A DNA stretch of 64,000 bases from Pyrinomonadaceae bacterium (lineage in GTDB: Bacteria; Acidobacteriota; Blastocatellia; Pyrinomonadales; Pyrinomonadaceae), in contig JAJQRF010000002.1 in NCBI GenBank assembly GCA_021228405.1, positions 372,001 through 436,000 on the forward strand, given 5' to 3'. The translations under genes and the position numbers were made by a program. The notes under the pieces were generated by a model, which was not told the origin of the DNA, did not search any database, and saw only the letters and a program-made list of their open reading frames with translations. Of the stretch, positions 17,668 to 25,699 are shown piece after piece. The stretch's first letter is position 1. Each line of letters begins with the position of its first letter.

Positions 17668-19071
17668 ATGAGGTTTGGAGTAAAAATACGCCGATTGATC
17701 CGCTTGCTAATTTCGCTCGAGAAAAATTCGGACGTAAACGGCACGATCGACGATATCAGCAGGAATGTCGCGTTGCGCGGTGCAAATATTTGGATGCTTA
17801 TTTGCGCGGCGATCCTCGCTTGTATCGGGCTCGATCTTAACTCGACCGCCGTAATTATCGGCGCGATGCTCATTTCGCCTTTGATGTCGCCAATTTTGGG
17901 AATCGGTTTAAGCATCGCCATATTCGATAAGATTTTACTTAAAAATGCCGCCAAAAACTTGTTGCTTGCAATATTTCTGGCACTTTTGACGAGTTTCATT
18001 TACTTCAATATTTCACCTTTCGGCGAGTTTACGCCCGAACTCGACGCACGGACAACTCCGACGATCCTCGATGTCTGCGTCGCGTTTTTCGGCGGCGTGG
18101 CGGGAATTGTCGCGGGTTCCAGAAAAAATAAAACGAACGCCGTTCCGGGCGTGGCGATCGCAACGGCTTTGATGCCGCCGCTTTGCACGGCGGGTTTCGG
18201 CTTGGCGACGATGCGCCTGAACGTTTTTCTCGGCGCGTTTTATTTGTTTTTTATCAACGCGTTTTTCATCAGTCTGGCAACTTATCTGATCTCGATACTT
18301 TTGAAATTTCCCAAAAAGACATTGCCTGGTGATGAAGAAAATGCGACTTACAAACGAATCATCATCGCTTTTGCGATTCTCGTCACGATTCCGAGCGCAA
18401 TAATTTTATACAGCGTTCTGGACAAATTGCGTTTCGATAAAAACGTGAAAAACTTCGTCAATAAAGAGATTCGCCGCGAAGAACGCCAGCCGATCCAATG
18501 GGATATTTCAAGCTCGGCAAACCGAAAAACTCTAAAGGTTTATACCGTTGGAAAAGCGGCGAACGGGGAAGAATCGGCAAGATTGAACGAAGAACTGAAA
18601 AACTACGGGCTCGGCGAATTGCAGTTGAAGATCATTCAACTGAACGTTTCGCCCGATGAATTTTCGCGTCTGACTTCAAACGTCGAAACGAACATTGCCG
18701 AAAAGATCGATCTTATTCAGAGCATCGAAGAAGAAAACAAAAAATCGATCGAAGCACTTCAGGCGCAGATCGAACAACTAAAGGAAAAAACCGACCCGGA
18801 AAAAGTATTTTTGAAGGACATTTTGCGGCTTTTTCCGGCAATCGACTCTGCCGAATGGTCGGAAACGGCAACCGAAAATGACGAAAATACATCGAATCAA
18901 GTTAAAATACTAAAGTTGAAGTTTAAGAACGAAACTTCCGAAACGCTGAAAAAACAAGTCAACGAAAGGATTTCGAGGCTTGCGCAAATACGTTTTTCCG
19001 AAGAAAGCGTCCGATTGACCGAAGAAAAAGAGGAAAATGAAAATGAAGAAAATGCACAACCGACGAATTAA
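17668..19071 (+). CDS. DUF389 family integral membrane protein
   Basis: Encodes 467 residues. After a short cytoplasmic start come several membrane segments (ANIWMLICAAILACIGLDL, NAAKNLLLAIFLALLTSFIYF, VFLGAFYLFFINAFFISLATYLISIL, IIIAFAILVTIPSAIILYSVL). The diagnostic phrases STAVIIGAMLISPLMSPILGIG and AVPGVAIATALMPPLCTAGFGLA define DUF389 (TIGR00341-type). The C-terminal 200 residues are soluble and coiled-coil-like (SIEEENKKSIEALQAQIEQLKEK). The biochemical role of the family is not established. It overlaps the next gene by 29 bases. Confidence 0.85.
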   Translation: MRFGVKIRRLIRLLISLEKNSDVNGTIDDISRNVALRGANIWMLICAAILACIGLDLNSTAVIIGAMLISPLMSPILGIGLSIAIFDKILLKNAAKNLLLAIFLALLTSFIYFNISPFGEFTPELDARTTPTILDVCVAFFGGVAGIVAGSRKNKTNAVPGVAIATALMPPLCTAGFGLATMRLNVFLGAFYLFFINAFFISLATYLISILLKFPKKTLPGDEENATYKRIIIAFAILVTIPSAIILYSVLDKLRFDKNVKNFVNKEIRREERQPIQWDISSSANRKTLKVYTVGKAANGEESARLNEELKNYGLGELQLKIIQLNVSPDEFSRLTSNVETNIAEKIDLIQSIEEENKKSIEALQAQIEQLKEKTDPEKVFLKDILRLFPAIDSAEWSETATENDENTSNQVKILKLKFKNETSETLKKQVNERISRLAQIRFSEESVRLTEEKEENENEENAQPTN

Positions 19072-20017
19072 AACTTTTGCCGCCAAATTGTTTTTTATTT
19101 TGGGAATTTTGTCTTTTTCGGCAGTTTTCGCCCTCGGACAAGCTCCGAAAACTTCAAATAAGGAAACTCCGGTCCGCACGATCAACGTTCTCAGCGAACC
19201 GAACGCGACCGTTTGGATGGACGACATCAGATTCGGCAAAACCGACAAGACCGGAAAACTGGTCATCAAAACCGTCTTTTCGGGAAAACACACCCTGCGT
19301 GTTCGTGCCGACGGTTTCAAGGAAACGACGAAACCGATTCTCGCGACGCAGGAAGGTGACGTGTCGATTCCCCTTGCCAAAACGACGGACGAAGCCGAAC
19401 TACAATTTCAGGAAGCCGAAAGACTTTCGCTCGTTGACCGCGACAAAGCCGCCGAAGTCTATCGAAAAGCAGTCAAACTTCGTCCGAAATTTCCCGAAGC
19501 ATATCTTGCGTTGGCGCGTGTTTTGTCTGATGCGGGCGATTCGGAAGATGCCCTGAAAGCCGTCAAACAAGCTCAAAAACTACGTCTGAACTATGCCGAA
19601 GCAACCGCCGTCGAAGCCCGGATTTTAAAGGAAAGCGGCGAAGAAGAAAAAGCGATCGCGGCTTTCAAACGGTCGATCACGGAAGGCAAAGGCTTTCAGC
19701 CGGAAGCAAATACGGGATTGGGTTTGTTATATAAAGAAAAAGCCGAAGGTTTCGGCGCGTCAGGCGATTTTGAACAGGAAACCGCCAATTATGCCGAAGC
19801 CGAAAAATATCTTCAAAAAGCACTGAAACAGCTTTCCGGCGCACCCGATTCGGTAATTATTTATCAACTGCTCGGTTTGATCTACGAAAGACAGAAGCAA
19901 TTTTCCGAGGCGATTTCGCTTTACGAAGAATTTTTGCGCCTTTTTCCCGACAGCAATGAAGCCACCGCCGTGCGTTCTTATATTGTGCAAATAAAAAAAC
20001 AAATGAGCGAACAATAA
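19043..20017 (+). CDS. exported PEGA/TPR protein
   Basis: Encodes 324 residues; the start at 19043 has AGAGGA at better spacing than the ATG at 19037. A signal peptide (TFAAKLFFILGILSFSAVFALGQ) precedes a PEGA-like domain (INVLSEPNATVWMDDIRFGKTDKTGKLVIKTVFSGKHTLRVRADGF). At least four TPR units follow (KAAEVYRKAVKLRPKFPEAY, DALKAVKQAQKLRLNYAEA, and so on to about 320). It is a periplasmic scaffold or protein-interaction protein. The overlap with the DUF389 gene implies one transcript and possible coupling. Confidence 0.8.
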   Translation: MKKMHNRRIKTFAAKLFFILGILSFSAVFALGQAPKTSNKETPVRTINVLSEPNATVWMDDIRFGKTDKTGKLVIKTVFSGKHTLRVRADGFKETTKPILATQEGDVSIPLAKTTDEAELQFQEAERLSLVDRDKAAEVYRKAVKLRPKFPEAYLALARVLSDAGDSEDALKAVKQAQKLRLNYAEATAVEARILKESGEEEKAIAAFKRSITEGKGFQPEANTGLGLLYKEKAEGFGASGDFEQETANYAEAEKYLQKALKQLSGAPDSVIIYQLLGLIYERQKQFSEAISLYEEFLRLFPDSNEATAVRSYIVQIKKQMSEQ

Positions 20018-20094
20018 TCTTCTGCCGATTTAGTAACTCTTTTAAAACCAAAAATTTCCCTTGCAAACGAACTTTAAAAGTTAAAAAAGAATTC

Positions 20095-20149
20095 TTGACA
20101 CTTTTCAGTTAAACATCTATTATTATAAATAACGATGTTTATCATCGTT
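20095..20149 (+). promoter_or_regulatory. strong sigma-70 promoter of the pil operon, with a leader hairpin
   Basis: TTGACA (20095-20100), exactly 17 bases, then TATTAT (20118-20123). A transcript would start near 20130. A perfect 7-bp stem-loop (AACGATG at 20131-20137 with CATCGTT at 20143-20149) would form at its extreme 5' end, which often stabilises mRNA. The leader before pilB is about 110 bases. Confidence 0.75.
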
Positions 20150-20243
20150 CGACCGATTTCTCTCAAACGATATAAAGTGATCGGTTACGCTTCTTGATTC
20201 CTCTCAGGTAAAAACTAAAGCAAAAGGAACTTTCCATAAAATC

Positions 20244-22112
20244 ATGTCAGCAAAACTTGGGGAAATCCTTGTCCGCGAAAATCTGATAACAGCACAACAA
20301 TTGCGTGAAGCGTTGGAATACCAGCGCAGTCACGGCGGACGTTTAGGATCAAATTTAGTAAAACTCGGGATAATTTCTGACGACGTGATAACCGCCGTGT
20401 TGTCGCGTCAATACGGCGTTCCATCGATAAATCTCGAACTTTTCCAGATCGAAGAATCAACGATCAAACTCATCTCGCACGATGTCGCCTTGAAATATAC
20501 GGTTCTGCCCATTTCCAAAGTCGGTGCCACACTGACGCTGGCAATGGCTGACCCGACCAATGTGTTTGCGATGGACGACATTAAGTTTATGACCGGACTT
20601 AATGTCGAACCCGTGATCGCCTCAGAAGCTTCGATTCAGGCATCGGTCGGCAAATATTACAGCGCATCCAACCAGATCGAAATTTTCGATTTTGCCTCGA
20701 TTGGCGAAGTTGAAAAGATCAGCGCAAAGATCAGCCGCAACAACGGCAAAGCGAACGGCAACGGGAACGGTAATGGAAACGGAAACGGAAACGGTGCCGG
20801 AACCGCCGAAAGATTGCAGGAAGGCGATCTCGATGTTTCGCTCGATCATTTCAAATTTGCCGATCAGGAAAGCGGAGATTTTGAAGTTGTCGAAGATAAC
20901 GATGAGATCGATCTGGCGGAGCTGGCGCGCGCCAGCGAAGATGCGCCGGTCGTTCGCCTCGTAAATGTTCTGCTCGTTGACAGTTTAAGACGCGGCGCGT
21001 CCGACATTCACGTCGAACCGTATGAGAAAGATTTTCGCATCCGCTTTCGTATCGACGGCGTTTTATATGACATTATGCACCCGCCGATGCGTATGCGCGA
21101 CCCGCTCATTTCGCGTTTGAAGATTATGTCGAAGCTCGACATTTCCGAAAAACGCCTACCGCAGGACGGTCGTATCAAAATTAAAGTAAAGATCGACAAC
21201 CGTTCGCGCGAATTGGATTTCCGTGTTTCGACGCTTCCGACGCTGTTCGGCGAAAAGGTCGTGCTTCGTCTGCTCGATAAAGACAAATTGATGCTCGATA
21301 TGACCAAACTCGGTTTTGAAGAGCAAAGTTTGCAAATTTTCCAGCGCAATATTTCAAAACCATACGGAATGGTTTTGGTGACAGGTCCGACGGGTTCGGG
21401 AAAAACGAACACGCTTTATTCGGCATTGCAGGCTTTGAATACGCCGGAAACCAACATTATGACGGCGGAAGACCCGGTCGAATTTAACCTTCACGGCATC
21501 AATCAGGTGCAGATGAAGGAACAGATCGGTCTGAATTTCGCCGCCGCGCTTCGCTCATTCCTTCGCCAGGACCCGAACATCGTGCTCGTCGGCGAAATCC
21601 GTGACTTTGAAACGGCAGAAATCGCCATCAAAGCCGCGCTCACGGGGCACCTCGTCTTATCGACACTGCACACGAACGACGCTCCTTCGACCATCTCGCG
21701 TATGGTCAATATGGGAATCGAGCCGTTTCTGGTGGCAACGTCGGTCAATATCATTCAGGCGCAAAGACTTATTCGCCGAATCTGTAAGGACTGTAAAGAA
21801 GAAGTCCACGTTCCGCCCGAAGGTTTGGTCGAGATCGGCTTTTCGCCCGAAGAAGCACAGACCATTAAATCCTACAAAGGAAAAGGCTGCAACACTTGCA
21901 ACGGAACGGGTTACAAAGGTCGCGTCGGTCTATACGAAGTGATGGAAGTAACGGACGAACTGCGCGAATTGATCATTATCGGCGCAAGTGCGATCGAATT
22001 GAGAAAGAAGGCGGTCGAACTCGGAATGATCACGCTTCGCCAATCGGGTTTATATAAATTGCGTGAAGGAATTACGACGATCGAGGAAGTCGTCAAAGAA
22101 ACGGTTTTGTAA
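20244..22112 (+). CDS. pilB: type IV pilus assembly ATPase PilB
   Basis: Encodes 622 residues. An N-terminal MshEN/GspE-N domain (LGEILVRENLITAQQLREAL) covers about 1-150. A low-complexity Asn-Gly linker lies near residues 168-185. The secretion ATPase follows: DIHVEPYEKDFRIRFRIDG, Walker A GPTGSGKTNT, Asp box, Walker B ILVGEIRD-type (LVGEIRDFETAEIA), and His box. A tetracysteine zinc site (CKDCKEEV and CNTCNGTGYKGRVG) marks the extension motor PilB rather than the retraction ATPase. It drives pilus polymerisation at the inner membrane. First gene of the operon; a near-consensus promoter lies upstream. Confidence 0.95.
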   Translation: MSAKLGEILVRENLITAQQLREALEYQRSHGGRLGSNLVKLGIISDDVITAVLSRQYGVPSINLELFQIEESTIKLISHDVALKYTVLPISKVGATLTLAMADPTNVFAMDDIKFMTGLNVEPVIASEASIQASVGKYYSASNQIEIFDFASIGEVEKISAKISRNNGKANGNGNGNGNGNGNGAGTAERLQEGDLDVSLDHFKFADQESGDFEVVEDNDEIDLAELARASEDAPVVRLVNVLLVDSLRRGASDIHVEPYEKDFRIRFRIDGVLYDIMHPPMRMRDPLISRLKIMSKLDISEKRLPQDGRIKIKVKIDNRSRELDFRVSTLPTLFGEKVVLRLLDKDKLMLDMTKLGFEEQSLQIFQRNISKPYGMVLVTGPTGSGKTNTLYSALQALNTPETNIMTAEDPVEFNLHGINQVQMKEQIGLNFAAALRSFLRQDPNIVLVGEIRDFETAEIAIKAALTGHLVLSTLHTNDAPSTISRMVNMGIEPFLVATSVNIIQAQRLIRRICKDCKEEVHVPPEGLVEIGFSPEEAQTIKSYKGKGCNTCNGTGYKGRVGLYEVMEVTDELRELIIIGASAIELRKKAVELGMITLRQSGLYKLREGITTIEEVVKETVL

Positions 22113-22123
22113 ATGGAGGAAGT

Positions 22124-22936
22124 ATGATTAGGGCAATCGCATTATCATTAGCTTTGTTGATCGGTATCGGCACGATCGTGCCGCTCGCTACCAATTATGC
22201 GGAAGCAGGTCCGCGTAAACATCGCAAATACAAACAGAAAAAGAAAAAATTCAAAAAATATTCAAAAGCCTGGTGGCGCGAATACCGCAAAAAGAAAAAA
22301 CGTCAGCAAGCTATTGCGGCTCGCAAACGCGCTTTGCGTCTGCGGCAGATCAGACTGGCAAAAGCCGCGCAGGAAAACGGCAAATCTGACGTTTTCGCCA
22401 GACCGACGGTCGTGAAATCGCCGAAAGCGGCTGATGATTCGACGGAAGCGGTTTTGCCGACCGGCGAAAAAGCTCCGCAAGGCTGGAAAAAAGCAGAGGC
22501 AACGTCGGGCGAAGTTCAGTTTCGCGTTGACGACAATAACGGTTCGCAGATCGGTTCGGCTTCCATTTCGGTAGTCGGTCCGGCAATGGGCGACGACTCG
22601 TCAACCGGACGCAACAAAACGCTCGCCGGAGTTCCGCAGGCTTCTTTACGCCGCACCGTGATCGACAAAATGATTCGTGAAAACGGCTGGGTCGTGAATG
22701 ATTATCAGAAAGACCTTGGCGGTAAAAAGGTTTACGTCGTGGTTGCGCAATCGCAAGGCACGAACGGCGGCGTTCAATCGAGAATTTTCTACTTCACCGA
22801 AGTCGAAGGACGCATTTACAGTGTTGCCACCAATGCTCAGACCGAAGATGCCGAACGGTTAGCGGAAGAATCGGAAAAAGTCATCAATTCGCTGCAAAAC
22901 CGCGTTCGCTCGGTTCAGCAAGCCGCGAAAGAGTAA
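22124..22936 (+). CDS. very basic exported protein inside the pil operon
   Basis: Encodes 270 residues with a signal peptide (MIRAIALSLALLIGIGTIVPLATNYAEA). A strikingly Lys/Arg-rich stretch of about 70 residues follows (KYKQKKKKFKKYSKAWWREYRKKKK split over several runs), then an acidic linker. The C-terminal domain is about 150 residues (EVQFRVDDNNGSQIGSASISVVGP, IFYFTEVEGRIYSVAT). GGAGG lies five bases before the ATG, 11 bases after pilB. Position suggests a pilus-related envelope role, perhaps binding an anionic polymer; I know no family. Confidence 0.65.
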   Translation: MIRAIALSLALLIGIGTIVPLATNYAEAGPRKHRKYKQKKKKFKKYSKAWWREYRKKKKRQQAIAARKRALRLRQIRLAKAAQENGKSDVFARPTVVKSPKAADDSTEAVLPTGEKAPQGWKKAEATSGEVQFRVDDNNGSQIGSASISVVGPAMGDDSSTGRNKTLAGVPQASLRRTVIDKMIRENGWVVNDYQKDLGGKKVYVVVAQSQGTNGGVQSRIFYFTEVEGRIYSVATNAQTEDAERLAEESEKVINSLQNRVRSVQQAAKE

Positions 22937-22953
22937 TTAACAATTCAACTTTA

Positions 22954-22995
22954 AGCGTCAACTGTGTGCGGTTTCGTTCGCAGACGGTTGACGCT
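22954..22995 (+). promoter_or_regulatory. intercistronic hairpin before pilT
   Basis: AGCGTCAAC (22954-22962) pairs with GTTGACGCT (22987-22995), with an inner GTGCG/CGCA-type extension. No T tract follows, so it is more likely an mRNA processing or stability element, or an attenuator, than a full terminator. Confidence 0.55.
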
Positions 22996-23015
22996 CCGCT
23001 CAAAAATACCAAGCT

Positions 23016-24215
23016 ATGAATTACGAACAACAGCAAAACGCCGAAATGCAGATCAATTTGCCCGACCTTCTGCGAAAGATGACCGAAATGGGCGGTTCCG
23101 ACCTGCATTTAACTACGAATTCAGCACCGCAAATCCGCGTTCACGGGCATCTTTCACCGCTTCCCGGCTTCCCTGTATTAACTCCTGCCGATACGAAACG
23201 TCTTGCTTATTCGGTTTTAACCGACGCGCAAAAACACCGTTTTGAAGAAAATCTCGAACTCGATTTTTCTTTCGGATTGAAAGGAATGTCGCGCTTTCGT
23301 GCCAATCTTTTCAATCAGAAAGGCGCAGTCGGCGCAGTTTTCCGCGCGATTCCGTATGAGATCAAATCCTTCGACGCTTTAGGTTTGCCCCCTATTGTTT
23401 CGGATTTATGCAAAAAACCGCGCGGATTGGTTTTAGTTACGGGACCGACCGGTTCGGGTAAATCGACAACCCTTGCGGCGATGATCGATAAGATCAATAT
23501 CGACCGTCACGATCACATTTTAACCATCGAAGACCCCATCGAATTTCTTCATAATCATAAAAACTGCATCGTTAACCAACGCGAAGTCGCCGCCGATACG
23601 CACGGTTTCGGCGCGGCTCTCCGCACTGCACTGCGCCAGGACCCCGACGTTGTGCTGGTCGGCGAAATGCGCGATCTGGAAACTATCGAAATGGCTCTCC
23701 GAATTGCCGAAACAGGTCACTTGACCTTTGCCACGCTTCACACAAACTCAGCCTATTCAACCATTAACCGTATCATCGATGTCTTCCCTGCCGCCCAGCA
23801 AGCGCAGGTTCGCACACAGCTTTCGCTCGTTCTCGAAGGAATTATGTGTCAGGCTTTGCTGCCGAAATCGACGGGCGACGGACGCTGTATGGCACTCGAA
23901 ATTCTCGTGCCGAACGCCGCTATCCGCAACCTGATCCGTGAAGACAAAATTCACCAGATTTACTCGATGATGCAAACCGGACAGGACAAATTCGGGATGC
24001 AGACCTTCAATCAATCGCTCGCCACGCTTTATCACAAACGACAGATCACGCTCGAAACAGCGATGCAGCGTTCGTCAAACGCCGACGAACTCAAAGAACT
24101 TATCGATCGCGGTTCCGGCATCAATCAATCATATGGCGGACAAGCCAAGCCGATGGGCGGTCAGAGTCCGTATATGCAAGGTCGCCCGATCGGACAGCGT
24201 CCGCCGGTTCGTTAA
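23016..24215 (+). CDS. pilT: type IV pilus retraction ATPase PilT
   Basis: Encodes 399 residues. It has the compact PilT layout with no MshEN domain or zinc site. The PAS-like N-terminal domain holds MTEMGGSDLHLTTNSAPQIRVHGHL. The ATPase core has Walker A GPTGSGKSTT, Walker B DVVLVGEMRDLETIEMAL, and the AIRNLIRE motif (here NAAIRNLIREDKIHQI) that is diagnostic of PilT retraction motors. The Gly/Gln-rich tail (YGGQAKPMGGQSPYMQG) is longer than usual. It depolymerises pili during twitching. Part of the pilB operon. Confidence 0.95.
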   Translation: MNYEQQQNAEMQINLPDLLRKMTEMGGSDLHLTTNSAPQIRVHGHLSPLPGFPVLTPADTKRLAYSVLTDAQKHRFEENLELDFSFGLKGMSRFRANLFNQKGAVGAVFRAIPYEIKSFDALGLPPIVSDLCKKPRGLVLVTGPTGSGKSTTLAAMIDKINIDRHDHILTIEDPIEFLHNHKNCIVNQREVAADTHGFGAALRTALRQDPDVVLVGEMRDLETIEMALRIAETGHLTFATLHTNSAYSTINRIIDVFPAAQQAQVRTQLSLVLEGIMCQALLPKSTGDGRCMALEILVPNAAIRNLIREDKIHQIYSMMQTGQDKFGMQTFNQSLATLYHKRQITLETAMQRSSNADELKELIDRGSGINQSYGGQAKPMGGQSPYMQGRPIGQRPPVR

Positions 24216-24247
24216 TATTTTTTAATTTGACAGGAGTCTAAAGAGAA

Positions 24248-25480
24248 ATGCCTACATTTGTTTATAAAGGTAGAAATCGTTTGAATGAAATGGTTTCCGG
24301 CGAAAAAGAAGCCGCAAGCCAGGACGAACTTCGTGCGCTTTTACGCCGCGAACAGATCGTTGTCACCCAAGCTTCGGAAAAAGGACGCGAAATTTCCATT
24401 CCGAAACTTGGCAGAAATAAGAAAGTAAACGCCAAAGAATTAGCCGTTTTCACGCGTCAGTTTTCGGTTATGATCGATGCCGGTTTGCCGCTCGTTCAAT
24501 GTTTGGATATTTTGGCTGAACAACAGCAAAACGCTTTCTTCAAAGATGTGTTGCGGCAAGTTCGCCAAAACGTCGAAGAAGGTTCGACACTGCACGCCGC
24601 GCTCGAAAAACATCCGAAGGTTTTCGACAATCTCTACACGCATATGGTCGAAGCCGGAGAAACGGGCGGTGTGTTAGACCTTATTTTACAACGTCTTGCG
24701 ACCTTGATCGAAAAAGTCGTCAAACTCAAACGAAGCATTGTTTCCGCGTCAATTTATCCCGCCGCGGTGATTGTCGTGGCAGTCGCGGCAGTCGCGATCA
24801 TTATGGTCGTCGTTATCCCGCAATTTGAACAAATCTTTCTCGGACTCTTGGGACCGGGCGAAGCCTTGCCGCTCCCGACGCGAATCGTTATGGCGATCAG
24901 CGGATTTCTTGCCGGTTGGGGCGGTCTGGCAATTCTCGCCGCACTTATCGGCGCAGGTGTCGGCTTAAAGTTTTACTACAAAACCCCGAAAGGTCGCTGG
25001 AATATCGATACAATATTACTAAAAGCCCCGATTTTCGGCGCAATTTTAAGAAAAATCGCAGTCGCAAGATTTTCGAGAATTCTCTCGACTCTTCTTTCTT
25101 CGGGTGTGCCGATTCTGCAATCTTTGGAAATTACCGCAAAAACCGCCGGAAACATCATTATTGAAGACGCAATCTTGAAAGTCCGTGCCGGAGTCGAACG
25201 CGGTGAAAGTTTTGTCGAGCCATTGAAAGCAACCGACGTTTTCCCGCATATGGTCGGACAAATGGTCGGAGTCGGTGAACAAACCGGTGCTCTCGACGCA
25301 ATGCTCGGAAAAATAGCCGATTTTTATGAAGACGAAGTAGACTCCGCAATCGCCGATTTGTTGGCAATGATCGAACCTGCTCTAATCGCCTTCTTAGGTG
25401 TCACAATCGGTTCAATTGTTATTTCAATGTATCTACCGCTGTTCACTCTAATCGGAAAACTCGCCGGAGGAGCGAAATAA
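24248..25480 (+). CDS. pilC: type IV pilus inner-membrane platform protein PilC
   Basis: Encodes 410 residues with two T2SSF domains. It shows ELAVFTRQFSVMIDAGLPLVQCLDIL and, in the second half, KIAVARFSRILSTLLSSGVPILQSLEI, the standard duplicated pattern. Membrane segments include SIYPAAVIVVAVAAVAIIMVVVIP, GLAILAALIGAGVGL, and the C-terminal MIEPALIAFLGVTIGSIVISMYLPLF. GAGTCTAAAGAGAA precedes the ATG. The protein anchors PilB and PilT to the assembly platform. It is the last gene of the operon. Confidence 0.95.
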   Translation: MPTFVYKGRNRLNEMVSGEKEAASQDELRALLRREQIVVTQASEKGREISIPKLGRNKKVNAKELAVFTRQFSVMIDAGLPLVQCLDILAEQQQNAFFKDVLRQVRQNVEEGSTLHAALEKHPKVFDNLYTHMVEAGETGGVLDLILQRLATLIEKVVKLKRSIVSASIYPAAVIVVAVAAVAIIMVVVIPQFEQIFLGLLGPGEALPLPTRIVMAISGFLAGWGGLAILAALIGAGVGLKFYYKTPKGRWNIDTILLKAPIFGAILRKIAVARFSRILSTLLSSGVPILQSLEITAKTAGNIIIEDAILKVRAGVERGESFVEPLKATDVFPHMVGQMVGVGEQTGALDAMLGKIADFYEDEVDSAIADLLAMIEPALIAFLGVTIGSIVISMYLPLFTLIGKLAGGAK

Positions 25481-25489
25481 CCCTAACGT

Positions 25490-25570
25490 CCATTGTCAGG
25501 GGGGAAAAAAGTTTGACAATGGAGAATAAAGTCTGACAATAGAGAATAAAGTTTGACAATAAAATCATCT
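25490..25570. repeat. three 20-bp tandem repeats with an inverted half-copy
   Basis: Units begin at 25511, 25531 and 25551, each with GT(T/C)TGACAAT followed by (G/A)(G/A)AGAATAAA in the first two. The third keeps GTTTGACAAT only. CCATTGTCAG (25490-25499) is the reverse complement of the unit core. These may be protein-binding sites; the TTGACA-like cores could also be repeated -35-like boxes. Confidence 0.75.
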
Positions 25571-25598
25571 TTTCTCTGCCCCTTGAAGAGTTTTTAGC

Positions 25599-25642
25599 TT
25601 AAAAAAATCCGGCGACTAGATCTAGTCGCCGGATTTTTTTAA
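25599..25642. terminator. 44-bp perfect palindrome, bidirectional terminator
   Basis: The arms 25599-25620 and 25621-25642 are exact reverse complements, with core CCGGCGACTAGATC. Seven A residues precede and seven T residues follow, so a terminator forms on both strands. It separates pilC (plus strand) from the AAA+ regulator gene (minus strand, ends at 25700). A loopless perfect palindrome of this length is unusual. Confidence 0.85.
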
Positions 25643-25699
25643 AGACTTTATCTTTTTAAGAGCCTACTGAATTATTTATTTCAGATAGCGCGTTCGCAG

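Noticed and set aside
20740-20805. Repetitive stretch in pilB as a possible frameshift site
   Set aside because: It encodes an in-frame Asn-Gly linker and the frame continues intact into the ATPase domain.
25511-25570. CRISPR-like array
   Set aside because: The 20-bp units are directly adjacent with no spacers and only three copies; no cas genes are nearby.
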